A DNA stretch of 43,836 nucleotides from Xanthobacter autotrophicus (GCF_030015065.1 NZ_JAIVFN010000025.1:1-43836); one strand, 5' to 3'; shown: positions 8,329 through 16,696, numbered from the stretch's first letter. The notes: generated from the letters alone by a model not told the origin. Numbers and translations: made by a program.

Positions 8329-9294
8329 ATGCGCGTTTTCATCTGCGAGTACGTGACATCCGGAGGATTGCGCGACAAGCCCCTGCCCGAAGCTGCACTC
8401 GCCGAAGGGCGTCTGGTGCGGGATGCGCTGGTCATGGACGCCGAGGAATTGCCGGGAATCAGCACCGTCCTCGCCTATGACGACCGCCTGCCACCGCCGA
8501 ATCGCAGCGCCGTCCCGGTGCGCAAGGGCGAAGACCCATGGATCACGTGGTCGGGCCTCGCGCAGGAGTGCGACGTGGTGTGGCCCATCGCGCCCGAGGC
8601 CGGCGGCCAGCACAGCCGCATGGTGCGCCTGATGCGGGAGGCGAACGCCCGCATCATCGCCTCCGCCTCCGATACGGTCACGCTGCTGAACAGCCGGCTC
8701 AAGACGGCCAAGCGCCTCGCGGAATATGGCATTCCCCATGTGCCGACCTACCCCATCGATGCCTTGCCGCGCGGCCTCGACGGCGATCTGGTGACCCGGC
8801 CCGATGACGGATCGGGCTGGGCAAGCGCCCGTGCCTGGCCCAACCGCGCCGCCCTGCCGCGCGGCGCCGGCCTGGTGGTGCAGCCCTACGTGCACGGCAC
8901 CTTCGCGAGCCTCGGCGTGCTCGCCCGCGAGGACGGCGTGACCCTGCTCGCCGTCCATCGGCTGAACATTTCCCATCTGGTGGGCGTATTCGGATTCGAG
9001 GGGGTGACCGTGGGCGCCATCCCCGACGAGGATGGCCGCCTCGCCGCTTTGGCCCGCGACGTGGTGGCGGCGTTCCCGGGCCTGTCCGGACTGCTCGGGA
9101 TCGACGTGATCCTGACGCCGCAGGGCGCGGTGGTCACGGAAGTCCATCCGCGCGTCACCCCCGCTTATGCGGGGCTGCATGCCTCGCTGGGTGTCAATCC
9201 GCTCGCCTTCGTGCCGGAGCTGATCCGCGAGGGCAAGCCGCCGGCGGTGCCGCACCTGCCGCGTACCGTCCCGGTCGAGGTGAAGCTCCGTTGA
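8329..9294 (+). CDS. ATP-grasp protein (OrfY-like), probable H4MPT biosynthesis
   Basis: 321 residues with an ATP-grasp layout. The N-terminal part begins MRVFICEYVTSGGL, followed by a pre-ATP domain (DVVWPIAPEAGGQHSRMVRLM). SRLKTAKRLAEYGIPHVPTYP is the substrate/ATP entry motif, a glycine loop region follows (VTRPDDGSGW), and the C-terminus has LLGIDVILTPQGAVVTEVHPRVTPAYAGLH. There the usual metal-binding E-x-N appears as EVHPR, so His replaces Asn. The ATG at 8329 leads straight into the conserved strand. It is the second ATP-grasp gene of the island and resembles the OrfY group of methylotroph cofactor clusters. Expected reaction: ATP-dependent ligation of an amino or carboxyl group to a pterin intermediate; the partner is unknown. 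The next gene (+) begins 69 bases on. Confidence 0.75.
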   Translation: MRVFICEYVTSGGLRDKPLPEAALAEGRLVRDALVMDAEELPGISTVLAYDDRLPPPNRSAVPVRKGEDPWITWSGLAQECDVVWPIAPEAGGQHSRMVRLMREANARIIASASDTVTLLNSRLKTAKRLAEYGIPHVPTYPIDALPRGLDGDLVTRPDDGSGWASARAWPNRAALPRGAGLVVQPYVHGTFASLGVLAREDGVTLLAVHRLNISHLVGVFGFEGVTVGAIPDEDGRLAALARDVVAAFPGLSGLLGIDVILTPQGAVVTEVHPRVTPAYAGLHASLGVNPLAFVPELIREGKPPAVPHLPRTVPVEVKLR

Positions 9295-9363
9295 AAGGCG
9301 CGGGCGAAACCAATAGAAGGCACATCGTTCAAGGCCGGCGGCCTGCCGGCACGTGAGACCCAT

Positions 9364-9801
9364 ATGACGTCCGACGACACTCCTTCCCTCGCCGAGGCGC
9401 GGGCCGAAACCGACGCCGCGGCGCGCCCGCGTCCGCACAACACGGACCGGCTGTTCCTGCGCGCCCTGCCTTTCTACGCCCGGCACGGCGTCTATGAGGC
9501 GGAGCGCGAACTCGGCCAGCGCTTCGTGGTGGATGTGGACTGCTGGCTCGACACCCGCCCCGCCGCCTGGGCCGACGACGAGGCCCTCACCGTCTCCTAC
9601 CAGCAGATCTACGAGCAGGTGGCGGCGGTGGTGACCGATGATCCCGTCCACCTCATCGAGACCCTGGCGGAGCGCATCGCCACACGGCTCCTCGACCATT
9701 TCGAGATCGTGGAGCAGGTGCGCGTCGTGGTGCACAAGCCCGGCGCGCCGGTGACCGGCGTGTTCGGCGATGTCGGGATCGAGATCGTCCGCACCCGATA
9801 G
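9364..9801 (+). CDS. folB: Dihydroneopterin aldolase-like protein
   Basis: 145 residues of the FolB family, which cleaves 7,8-dihydroneopterin to 6-hydroxymethyl-dihydropterin and glycolaldehyde; this product feeds both folate and methanopterin. Family marks: FYARHGVYEAERELGQRF (residues 37-54), VSY with Tyr79, LIETLAERIA with Glu99, and VHKPGAPV with Lys125, equivalent to the catalytic Lys of E. coli FolB. Compared with E. coli FolB it has about 24 extra N-terminal, charged, probably disordered residues; the ATG at 9364 is the only good start. It follows the ATP-grasp gene on the same strand, so it may serve H4MPT synthesis rather than folate. No folK or folP is adjacent. Confidence 0.85.
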   Translation: MTSDDTPSLAEARAETDAAARPRPHNTDRLFLRALPFYARHGVYEAERELGQRFVVDVDCWLDTRPAAWADDEALTVSYQQIYEQVAAVVTDDPVHLIETLAERIATRLLDHFEIVEQVRVVVHKPGAPVTGVFGDVGIEIVRTR

Positions 9802-9964
9802 AACGCGCGCCGGTCGGCCCTTCCCGCAAGCCGACCGCGTGGCGCGCTCCCGGCCTTGAAGCCCTCTTCAGGGGCGGAACGACGCGCCCCGCTTTCCCGC
9901 TCCGCTGCATTGCGTCATAAAGCAGCCGGCGGGGGCGTCCGCCGGACCAGCATGGGAGTGCGCG

Positions 9965-10954
9965 GTGAGCGAGTTGGTGACCTTGAAGACCTATCTCGGG
10001 ACCTGGGCCGGCGCCGACGAGGGCCGCAAGGCGGTCGCGCAGGCCGTGACCGCCATCGCCGAGGCCGGCGTCGGCATCGCCGATCTCGTCGCCCGCGGGC
10101 CGCTGGAAGAGGGCCTCGCCTCCATCCGCGGCGTCGATCCCAATGCCGGCGGCGACGCCCAGAAGGAGCTGGACGTGGTGGCCGAGGAGCGCATCAAGGC
10201 CGCACTCCTGCCCACCCCCACCGCCTTCCTCGCCTCCGAGGAAAGCGAGGAACTGATCCCGCTGAACCCGGAAGGCCGCCTCGTGATCGCGGTGGACCCG
10301 CTGGACGGCTCCTCCAACATCGACACCAACGTGTCGGTGGGCACCATCTATTCCATCCTGCCCTATGACGCCGCCGTGCACACCAATCCGGTTTCGGCGG
10401 TGATGCGGCCGGGCGCGAACCAGGTGGCCGCTGGCTTCCTCGCCTATGGCCCCGCCACCATCCTCGTCGCCACCTTCGGCGAGGGCACGCAGGTGTTCGT
10501 CCACGACCGGCAGACCGGCGACTTCGTGCTCGCCCGCACGGACGTGGAGATCCCCGCCGAGACCAAGGAATACGGCGTCAACCAGTCCAACATGCGCCAC
10601 TGGGCCGAGCCCATGAGCGGCTATATCGCGGACTGCCTCGCCGGCAAGGACGGCCCCCGCGCCAAGGACTTCAACATGCGCTGGGTGGGCTCCATGGTGG
10701 CCGACGCCTTCCGCATCTTCACCCGCGGCGGCGTCTACGTGTATCCCGGCGACAAGCGCAAGGGCTACGAGAACGGCCGCCTGCGGCTGATCTACGAGGC
10801 CAACCCCATCGCCTTCCTCACCGAGCAGGCCAAGGGCGCCGCCACCGACGGCAAGACCCGCATCCTCGACATCGAGCCGAACCATATCCACCAGCGCATC
10901 CCGCTGGTGTTCGGCTCCAGGGCCGAGGTGGAGAAGATCGCGTCGTATTACTGA
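9965..10954 (+). CDS. fbp: Class I fructose-1,6-bisphosphatase
   Basis: 329 residues. It hydrolyses fructose 1,6-bisphosphate to fructose 6-phosphate in gluconeogenesis and the Calvin cycle. The signature DPLDGSSNIDTNVSVGTIYS begins at Asp111 and contains the metal-binding Asp and Glu cluster; the upstream ASEESEE acidic segment and the C-terminal YVYPGDKRKGYENGRLRLIYEANP are also typical. The start is GTG at 9965, with GGGAG about 6 bases upstream; a nearby ATG at 9952 is out of frame. It stands alone, 163 bases after the previous gene, and is followed by a strong stem-loop (10977-11013). A non-homologous class II enzyme (glpX) is 11 kb away. Confidence 0.97.
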   Translation: MSELVTLKTYLGTWAGADEGRKAVAQAVTAIAEAGVGIADLVARGPLEEGLASIRGVDPNAGGDAQKELDVVAEERIKAALLPTPTAFLASEESEELIPLNPEGRLVIAVDPLDGSSNIDTNVSVGTIYSILPYDAAVHTNPVSAVMRPGANQVAAGFLAYGPATILVATFGEGTQVFVHDRQTGDFVLARTDVEIPAETKEYGVNQSNMRHWAEPMSGYIADCLAGKDGPRAKDFNMRWVGSMVADAFRIFTRGGVYVYPGDKRKGYENGRLRLIYEANPIAFLTEQAKGAATDGKTRILDIEPNHIHQRIPLVFGSRAEVEKIASYY

Positions 10955-10976
10955 GCGTCGTCGACGATTGCTTTCG

Positions 10977-11013
10977 CCCCTCATGCCCCGGACCACAGCC
11001 GGGGCATGAGGGG
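10977..11013. terminator. Strong stem-loop after fbp
   Basis: A perfect 15-bp inverted repeat (10977-10991 and 10999-11013) with a 7-base loop begins 22 bases after the fbp stop. It lacks a following T run, so it may act as an mRNA 3' stabiliser or Rho-assisted end rather than a classical intrinsic terminator. Confidence 0.65.
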
Positions 11014-11052
11014 ATCCACAGGCATTCAGGGCCCTTGACCTGCCCAGGAAAA

Positions 11053-11068
11053 AAACGTTCGATCGTTT
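11053..11068. promoter_or_regulatory. TetR-type operator candidate upstream of acyl-CoA synthetase
   Basis: The sequence AAACGTTCGATCGTTT is a perfect 5-bp inverted repeat (AAACG/CGTTT) with a 6-base spacer. It stands 66 bases before the start codon of the acyl-CoA synthetase gene. Short palindromes of this shape are typical sites for TetR-family fatty-acid regulators, which often control such genes. No regulator gene is adjacent; the call is inference from shape and place. Confidence 0.35.
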
Positions 11069-11134
11069 CCTAACGCCCGCGCCCGCGCGGCACATGAAGC
11101 CGCCTTGAAGAGAGCGGCGACAAGGGAGACGAGA

Positions 11135-12742
11135 ATGCTGGTGCCGGCGGCCGATTACCAGGGCCTCATCCGCGCCTTTTCCTGGCAGATTCCCGACCGC
11201 TTCAACATGGGCGTGGCCTGCGCCGATGCCCATGCGGACGGCACCGGCAAGCCCGCCCTCATCTTCGTCGAGGAAAGCGGCGCTGTCCGCACCTACAGCT
11301 TCGACGAGGTGAAGGCCCTCACCAGCCGCTTCGCCAACGCCCTCCTGGCGCGGGGCCTGACGCGCGGAGACCGGGTGGCGGTGTTCCTGCCGCAGGCGCC
11401 GGAAACCGCCATCGCCCACATCGCCGCCTTCAAGGCGGGCATGGTCTCGGTGCCGCTCTTCACCCTGTTCGGCGACGAGGCGCTGGAATTCCGTCTCGCC
11501 GCCTCGGGCGCCCGCGTGCTGGTGACCGACCTCGGCGGCCTCGCCAAGCTTGCGCGGGTGCGCGACCACCTGCCGGACCTCAAGCATGTCTTCGTCATCG
11601 GAGCCGACACCGGCGGCGCCGCCTCGTTCGACGCGGCGCTGGTGGCGGCCTCCGACCACTTCACCCCGGTGGACACGGGGCCGGACGATCCCGGCATCAT
11701 CATCTTCACCTCGGGCACCACCGGAAATCCCAAGGGCGCGCTGCACGGGCACCGGGTGCTGCTCGGGCACCTGCCCTGCATCCAGTTCGTCCACCAATAC
11801 ATGCCCCAGCCCGGCGACCTGCACTGGACCCCGGCGGACTGGGCCTGGATCGGCGGGCTCTTCGACGTGCTGTTCCCCTCGCTCTATCTCGGCGTGCCGG
11901 TGCTGGCCCACCGGGCGAAGAAGTTCGATCCGGACGCCGCCATGGACCTCATGGCGCGGCATCAGGTGCGCAACGTGTTCCTGCCACCCACCGCCCTCAA
12001 GCTGCTGCGTCAGGCAGATGTCCGGCACGACGGCCTGAAGCTGCGCTCGCTTCTCACCGGCGGCGAGACGCTGGGCGCGGAGCTAGGCGCCTTCGTCCAG
12101 GAGCGGCTCGGGGTGGAGGCGCGGGAGATCTATGGCCAGACCGAATGCAACCTCGTGGTGGGCTCCAACTCCAGCTTCTTCCCGATCCGGCCCGGCGCCA
12201 TGGGCAAGGCCATTCCCGGCCACGACGTGCGCATCGTGGACGACGAGGGCCGCGCGCTGCCCACGGGTGCGGAAGGCCATATCGGCATCCGCCGGGGCGA
12301 TCCGGTGATGATGCTGGAATACTGGAAGAACCCGGAGGCGACGGCGCAGAAATATGCCGGCGACTTCCTCCTCACCGGCGACATGGGCCGGCAGGATGAA
12401 GAGGGTTATCTCTGGTATGTGGGCCGCAGCGACGACGTGATCACCTCGGCCGGCTACCGGATCGGGCCCGGGGAGATCGAGGATTGCATCCTCAAGCACC
12501 CGGCGGTGGCGCTGGTGGCGGTGGTGGGGGTGCCCGATCCGCTGCGCACCGAGGCGGTGAAGGCCTGGGTGGTGCTCAAGGCCGGCATCGCCCCTTCCGA
12601 CGCACTGGCCACCGAAATCCAGGACTTCGTGAAGACGCGCCTCTCCGCCCACGAATATCCCCGCCACGTGGCCTTCGCCGACACCCTGCCCATGACCGCC
12701 ACCGGCAAGATCCTGAGGCGCGAACTGCGGGCGCGCGGATAA
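11135..12742 (+). CDS. AMP-forming acyl-CoA synthetase
   Basis: 535 residues of the ANL adenylating superfamily; it activates a carboxylic acid with ATP to an acyl-adenylate and transfers it to CoA. The P-loop TSGTTGNPKG spans residues 192-201. YGQTECN is motif A5, the hinge LLTGDMGRQDEEGYLWYVGRSDDVI follows, and the C-terminal TATGKILRRELR carries the catalytic Lys525. The overall pattern is nearest to the acetyl/medium-chain acyl-CoA synthetase group, but acid chain length cannot be read from sequence. The ATG at 11135 has AAGGGA just upstream; an in-frame TTG 30 bases earlier is rejected. It is probably monocistronic, ending 29 bases from the convergent GNAT gene, with a palindrome in the promoter region. 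Confidence 0.93.
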   Translation: MLVPAADYQGLIRAFSWQIPDRFNMGVACADAHADGTGKPALIFVEESGAVRTYSFDEVKALTSRFANALLARGLTRGDRVAVFLPQAPETAIAHIAAFKAGMVSVPLFTLFGDEALEFRLAASGARVLVTDLGGLAKLARVRDHLPDLKHVFVIGADTGGAASFDAALVAASDHFTPVDTGPDDPGIIIFTSGTTGNPKGALHGHRVLLGHLPCIQFVHQYMPQPGDLHWTPADWAWIGGLFDVLFPSLYLGVPVLAHRAKKFDPDAAMDLMARHQVRNVFLPPTALKLLRQADVRHDGLKLRSLLTGGETLGAELGAFVQERLGVEAREIYGQTECNLVVGSNSSFFPIRPGAMGKAIPGHDVRIVDDEGRALPTGAEGHIGIRRGDPVMMLEYWKNPEATAQKYAGDFLLTGDMGRQDEEGYLWYVGRSDDVITSAGYRIGPGEIEDCILKHPAVALVAVVGVPDPLRTEAVKAWVVLKAGIAPSDALATEIQDFVKTRLSAHEYPRHVAFADTLPMTATGKILRRELRARG

Positions 12743-12771
12743 CGCGCCTCAGTCCTGGAGCGAGCCTGCTC

Positions 12772-13386
12772 CTACTGCGCCGCCGGCGGCACCTCATGCA
12801 GGGCGCCGCGGCGCGCGCTTTCGCGCGCCGGCATGTCGTTGCGCAGGCGACCGAACAGGATGTGGTCCTCCCACGCCCCGTTGATGCACAGATATTCCCG
12901 CGAATAGCCCTCGCGGACGAAGCCGCAGCTTTCCAGCAGGCGGATGGAAGGCTGGTTGGTCGGCATGCAGGCGGCCTCGATGCGGCGCAAATGCAGCATG
13001 TCATAGGCCACCGGCAGCAGGGCGGTCACCGCCGCCTTCATGTAGCCCTGGCCGGCATAGGGCGCGCCCATCCAGTAGCCGAGGCTCGCCGCCTGGCACA
13101 CGCCCCGCCGCACATTCGAGAGGGTCAGGCCCCCCAGCAGAGCATGGTCGGAGCTTCGGAAGATGAAGAGCGGATAGGCCTCGTCGGTCACCATGTCCCG
13201 CGCGTAGCGGCGCAGGCGGCGGCGGAAGGCGCCGCGGGTGAGGTCATCCGCCGGCCAGAGCGGCTCCCACGGGGTGAGGAAGGCGCGGCTCTCCTCCCGG
13301 ACATCCCGCCACTGCCCGAAATCCTTCATCTGGGGCACGCGGAGATAGACGCCATCACCCTCGATGACGGGGAGGGGCTCGACCAT
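12772..13386 (-). CDS. GNAT family N-acetyltransferase (RimJ/RimL-like)
   Basis: 204 residues. It has the RimJ/RimL layout: an N-terminal VYLRVPQMKDFGQWRDVREES, the central sheet LLGGLTLSNVRRG, the acetyl-CoA pyrophosphate loop GYWMGAPYAGQGYMKAAVTAL and the C-terminal NQPSIRLLESCGFVREGYSREYL. Such enzymes use acetyl-CoA to acetylate N-termini (ribosomal proteins) or small amines; the target is unknown. The ATG at 13386 gives the normal family length; the frame stays open upstream to 13524 without homology. It is downstream of thrC and the M16 peptidase on the same strand, a gene order seen in other Rhizobiales as I recall, but 419 bases with repeats separate it from the peptidase. Confidence 0.88.
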   Translation of the reverse strand: MVEPLPVIEGDGVYLRVPQMKDFGQWRDVREESRAFLTPWEPLWPADDLTRGAFRRRLRRYARDMVTDEAYPLFIFRSSDHALLGGLTLSNVRRGVCQAASLGYWMGAPYAGQGYMKAAVTALLPVAYDMLHLRRIEAACMPTNQPSIRLLESCGFVREGYSREYLCINGAWEDHILFGRLRNDMPARESARRGALHEVPPAAQ

Positions 13387-13634
13387 TAAGACGGAACTCA
13401 GCGGCCAGATGGTAGGCACCGAACGAAATCCTGCGTCGACCGGGAACCCCCTGCCCCGGCCAGGGCAGGCCGGGCGATCGCCCCGAAAAATGAGGCTGCG
13501 CGATGCAGCCTGGTGTCGGTCCAAGCGGGCCGGCTCTCAACTCCATGCCGGGGGTGCGTTGCGTTCGCACCCGCCCAGACCCCTGTGTTGGCGCGCTTTC
13601 CGCACGCAAACCAATATCCACTCCACTCTAAACC
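13387..13634. other. Non-coding stretch upstream of the GNAT gene
   Basis: No credible gene lies here. A small hairpin (7-bp arms at 13493-13499 and 13505-13511) is visible. With the repeat element that follows, it makes a 419-base gap between the GNAT and M16 genes, probably holding the GNAT promoter. Confidence 0.5.
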
Positions 13635-13695
13635 CAAGAAAGAGAACGCGTTGTCCGATCAGCTTGCGATGCAGGCTGATCGGCGCGTGCTCTAG
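13635..13695. repeat. 61-bp palindrome-containing direct repeat, copy 1
   Basis: Matches copy 2 (13749-13809) at about 58 of 61 positions by eye. It contains an inner near-palindrome of 13-base arms around a 3-base centre (CCGATCAGC...GCTGATCGG); the one imperfect pair here is T opposite G, which still pairs in RNA. It starts with CAAGAAAGAGAACGCGTT and ends TGCTCTAG. Confidence 0.85.
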
Positions 13696-13703
13696 AGCGC
13701 GAT

Positions 13704-13730
13704 CCGAGCAAATTGATTCAATTTGCTCGG
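13704..13730. repeat. Perfect palindrome between the two repeat copies
   Basis: 12-bp arms (13704-13715 and 13719-13730) around a 3-base centre, AT-rich inside (CAAATTGATTCAATTTG) within GC-rich surroundings; GCGAT/ATCGC extend the symmetry outside. With the two flanking direct repeats it forms one composite element, probably a dispersed REP-like intergenic unit. Confidence 0.8.
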
Positions 13731-13748
13731 TGAATCGCCCTCCAAATT

Positions 13749-13809
13749 CAAGAAAGAGAACGCGTTATCCGATCAGCTTGCGATGCAAGCCGATCGGCGC
13801 GTGCTCTAG
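13749..13809. repeat. 61-bp palindrome-containing direct repeat, copy 2
   Basis: Second copy of the 13635 element, with three substitutions. Its last bases (CTCTAG) supply the TAG stop codon of the M16 peptidase gene on the minus strand, so the element abuts and slightly invades that gene. It may also act as the mRNA 3' structure of the thrC-peptidase transcript. Confidence 0.85.
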
Positions 13810-15071
13810 TGAACCTTCAAACGCTCCACCGCCCGTGCGGCAGGCTCAAGGCCGCCGCCCGGGCCGATGGCGGTCAATGTGGGCCGGCCCCGGCCGATGA
13901 GGCTGGACGCCGCGCGGCGCACCGCCGCCACGTCCACGCCGTCCACCCGCGCCACGATCTCCTCCACCGGGATCACCCGGCCGAAGCCGAGAATCTGCCG
14001 GGCCAGCTGGTCCGCCCGCGCGCCGGAACTCTCCAGCGCGGCGAGCAGCCCCACCTTCATCTGCGCCTTGGCGCGGGCCACCTCCAGCTCGCTCACGGTC
14101 TCCGCCGTGTCGAGGATCTGGTCGATGACAGCGTTGCTCAATTCCTCCACGTCACCGGTGTCGGTGCCGGCATAGACGCCGAACAGGCCCGTGTCCTGAT
14201 AGCTCCAGTGGAAGGCGTAGATGGAATAGCAGAGCCCGCGATCCTCCCGCACGTCCTGGAACAGGCGCGAGGACATGCCGCCCCCCAGCACGTTCGCGAG
14301 CACCTGCACGGCGTGATAGTCCGCGTCCTTGTAGGAGCAGCCTTCCAGTCCCAGCAGCACGTGCACCTGCTCCAGGTCGCGGGCGAGGAGATGGGTGCCG
14401 CCGCCATAGCTGGCCTGGGGAAGCTCGGGCTTGGTGGCGGGCGCGATGACCTTCAGCCGCTCCGCCGCCTCCTCCACCAGCCGGTCGTGCTCCACCGCGC
14501 CGGCGGCGGCCACCACCATGCGCGGCCCGCGATAGGTGCGCCCGAGATAGGCGCCGAGCTGGTCGCGGCTGAAGGCGCGCACCGTCTCCGGCGTGCCGAG
14601 GATGGAGCGGCCCATGCTCTGGCCGGGAAAGGCCTGCTCCTGGAACAGGTCGAACACGAGGTCGTCCGGCGTGTCCATGACCGCGCCGATCTCCTGCACG
14701 ATCACGTTCTTCTCCCGCTCCAGTTCGTCGGGGGCGAAAGCCGGCTCGGTGAGGATGTCGGAGAGGATGTCGAGGCCGAGGCCCACATCCTCGCCCAGCA
14801 CGCGGACATTGTAGGTGGTCTGCTCCACCGAGGTGGCGGCATTGATGTCGCCGCCCACCTGCTCGATCTCCTCGGCGATGCGGCGGGCGGAGCGCCGGCG
14901 CGTGCCCTTGAAGGCCATGTGCTCCAGGAGGTGCGAGATGCCGTGCTCGTTCTCCCGTTCGTCCCGCGCGCCCGCCCCCACCCAGATGCCGAGGGAGGCG
15001 GTGCCGAGGTGGCCCATCTCGTCGGTGACGACGGTGACGCCGTTGTCGAGGACCGAAATCTTGACACTCAT
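13806..15071 (-). CDS. M16 family zinc peptidase (processing-peptidase-like)
   Basis: 421 residues. It carries the inverted zinc motif HLLEH at residues 47-51 and the third ligand Glu127 in VIVQEI, so the N-terminal half is catalytically complete. The inactive-homologue C-terminal half is also present, as in mitochondrial processing peptidase beta and bacterial homologues. It probably acts in the cytoplasm on unfolded peptides; no signal peptide is seen. The start codon overlaps the thrC stop (ATGA at 15068-15071), so the two are translationally coupled. The stop codon lies inside a repeat element. The thrC-peptidase pair is common in alphaproteobacteria, but a functional reason is not known to me. 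Confidence 0.95.
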   Translation of the reverse strand: MSVKISVLDNGVTVVTDEMGHLGTASLGIWVGAGARDERENEHGISHLLEHMAFKGTRRRSARRIAEEIEQVGGDINAATSVEQTTYNVRVLGEDVGLGLDILSDILTEPAFAPDELEREKNVIVQEIGAVMDTPDDLVFDLFQEQAFPGQSMGRSILGTPETVRAFSRDQLGAYLGRTYRGPRMVVAAAGAVEHDRLVEEAAERLKVIAPATKPELPQASYGGGTHLLARDLEQVHVLLGLEGCSYKDADYHAVQVLANVLGGGMSSRLFQDVREDRGLCYSIYAFHWSYQDTGLFGVYAGTDTGDVEELSNAVIDQILDTAETVSELEVARAKAQMKVGLLAALESSGARADQLARQILGFGRVIPVEEIVARVDGVDVAAVRRAASSLIGRGRPTLTAIGPGGGLEPAARAVERLKVH

Positions 15072-16480
15072 GCCGCCGCGCCCTGGGCGATGCGCGCGCG
15101 GGCGCGGATGAAGGTCTCGACAGCGGCAAGGTCGTTGGGCAGCACGCTGACACTCTCCCGGCGGGTCATGAGGTCCGCCATGTGGGGCGGCAGGGCCGGA
15201 CGATGGCCGGTGGCGGCTTCCACCGCATCGGGGAACTTGGCGGGGTGGGCGGTGGAGAGCACCACCTGCGGCACCCTCGCCGCGTGCTCCACCTTGTCCG
15301 CCGCCGCAAGGGCCACCGCCGTGTGCGGATCGCAGAGATAGCCGGCGGACTGGTAGAGCTTCGCGATGGTGGCGGCGGTCTCCGGCTCGTCGGCGCGGGC
15401 GGCGGAGAAGTCGGAGCAGATGGCGGCGAGCGCGCCGCGCGGCACGCTGAAGGTCCCCGACTGGGCGAGCTGATCCATCAGCTGGCGCAGCGCGCCGCTG
15501 TCGCGGTCGAGGGCCTCGAACAGCAGGCGCTCGAAATTGGAGGACACCTGGATGTCCATGGACGGCGAGGTGGAGGGCAACACGCCCTTCACCTCGTAGC
15601 GGCCGCTGTCCAGCGTGCGCACCAGGATGTCGTTGACGTTGGTAGCGATGGTCAGGTCGCGGATGGGTAAGCCCATCTTCTTCGCCACCCAGCCGGCGAG
15701 GATATCGCCGAAATTGCCGGTGGGCACCACGAAGGAGACTTCGCGATGGGGCGCACCCAGGGCCGTAGCCGCATAAAAATAATAAACCACCTGGGCGACG
15801 ATGCGCGCCCAGTTGATGGAGTTCACGCCCGCCAGCGCCAGCGCGTCGCGGAAGGCGTGGTGGTTGAACATGGCTTTGACGAGGCTCTGGCAGTCGTCGA
15901 ACGTGCCTTCCACCGCGATGGCGTGGACGCTCGGCGAATTGACCGTCGTCATCTGCCGGCGCTGCACCTCGGACACGCGCTTGTGCGGGTAGAGGATGAA
16001 CACGTCCACCGCGTCGGAATGGCGGAACGCCTCGATGGCCGCGCTGCCGGTGTCGCCCGAGGTGGCGCCGACGATGGTGGCCCTGCTGCCGCGGGTGGCC
16101 AGCACATGGTCCATCAGCCGGGCGAGCAGCTGCATCGCCACGTCCTTGAAGGCCAGCGTCGGGCCGTGGAACAGCTCGAGGATGAAGCGGTTGGCGCCGA
16201 TCTGCGTCAGCGGGGCCACCGCGGGATGGCGGAAGCCCGCATAGGCGTCGGCGATCATCAGGTCCAGGGCGCGCTCGGGCAGCGCGTCGGCCACGAACGG
16301 GCCGATCACGGCCTTGGCGACGGCAGCATACGGTTTTCCGGCGAGCGCCGCGATCTCATCCCGGGAAAGGGCCGGCCAGGCCTCGGGCACGTAGAGGCCG
16401 CCGTCGCGCGCAAGCCCCGCGAGCAGCGCGTCGGAGAAGGAGAGAACGGGAGCTTCACCACGGGTGGAAACGTAACGCAC
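15068..16480 (-). CDS. thrC: Threonine synthase
   Basis: 470 residues. This PLP enzyme converts O-phosphohomoserine to threonine. The N-terminus VRYVSTRGEAP is the standard ThrC start, and the PLP-lysine motif HGPTLAFKDVAMQ gives Lys112. The phosphate-binding GATSGDTGSAAIEAF and the later VPTGNFGDILAGW also fit. The GTG at 16480 is preferred because the alternative upstream Met at 16525 adds 15 residues not expected in the family. It is first in a transcript with the M16 peptidase. Homoserine dehydrogenase (hom), two steps earlier in the same pathway, is encoded 5 kb away on the other strand; thrB is not in the window. Confidence 0.97.
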   Translation of the reverse strand: MRYVSTRGEAPVLSFSDALLAGLARDGGLYVPEAWPALSRDEIAALAGKPYAAVAKAVIGPFVADALPERALDLMIADAYAGFRHPAVAPLTQIGANRFILELFHGPTLAFKDVAMQLLARLMDHVLATRGSRATIVGATSGDTGSAAIEAFRHSDAVDVFILYPHKRVSEVQRRQMTTVNSPSVHAIAVEGTFDDCQSLVKAMFNHHAFRDALALAGVNSINWARIVAQVVYYFYAATALGAPHREVSFVVPTGNFGDILAGWVAKKMGLPIRDLTIATNVNDILVRTLDSGRYEVKGVLPSTSPSMDIQVSSNFERLLFEALDRDSGALRQLMDQLAQSGTFSVPRGALAAICSDFSAARADEPETAATIAKLYQSAGYLCDPHTAVALAAADKVEHAARVPQVVLSTAHPAKFPDAVEAATGHRPALPPHMADLMTRRESVSVLPNDLAAVETFIRARARIAQGAAA

Positions 16481-16696
16481 GGGGCCTCGACCTGATCTTC
16501 GGCCACATGGCGGGCCGCCTGCCAAGGTAACCTCAAGCGGCCTCGCGCGAAAGGCGCTTGGTACAGGTCAAGGCATGGACCGGGGCAGCCGGTTGCCCTC
16601 CGCCCTTCATCACCACTCCCCTTCCGTGGAAAGGAGCCGCGTCGCGGCGGGACGGGAATGGGCCTGCCCCGCCCCTCCCCACGCGCGATTACTGCC

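Noticed and set aside
9653-12028. 791-codon - strand frame across folB, fbp and the acyl-CoA synthetase
   Set aside because: Crosses three well-supported genes on the other strand and has no domain.
13635-13809. Repeats considered as a CRISPR array
   Set aside because: Only two copies, too long, self-palindromic, and no cas genes.
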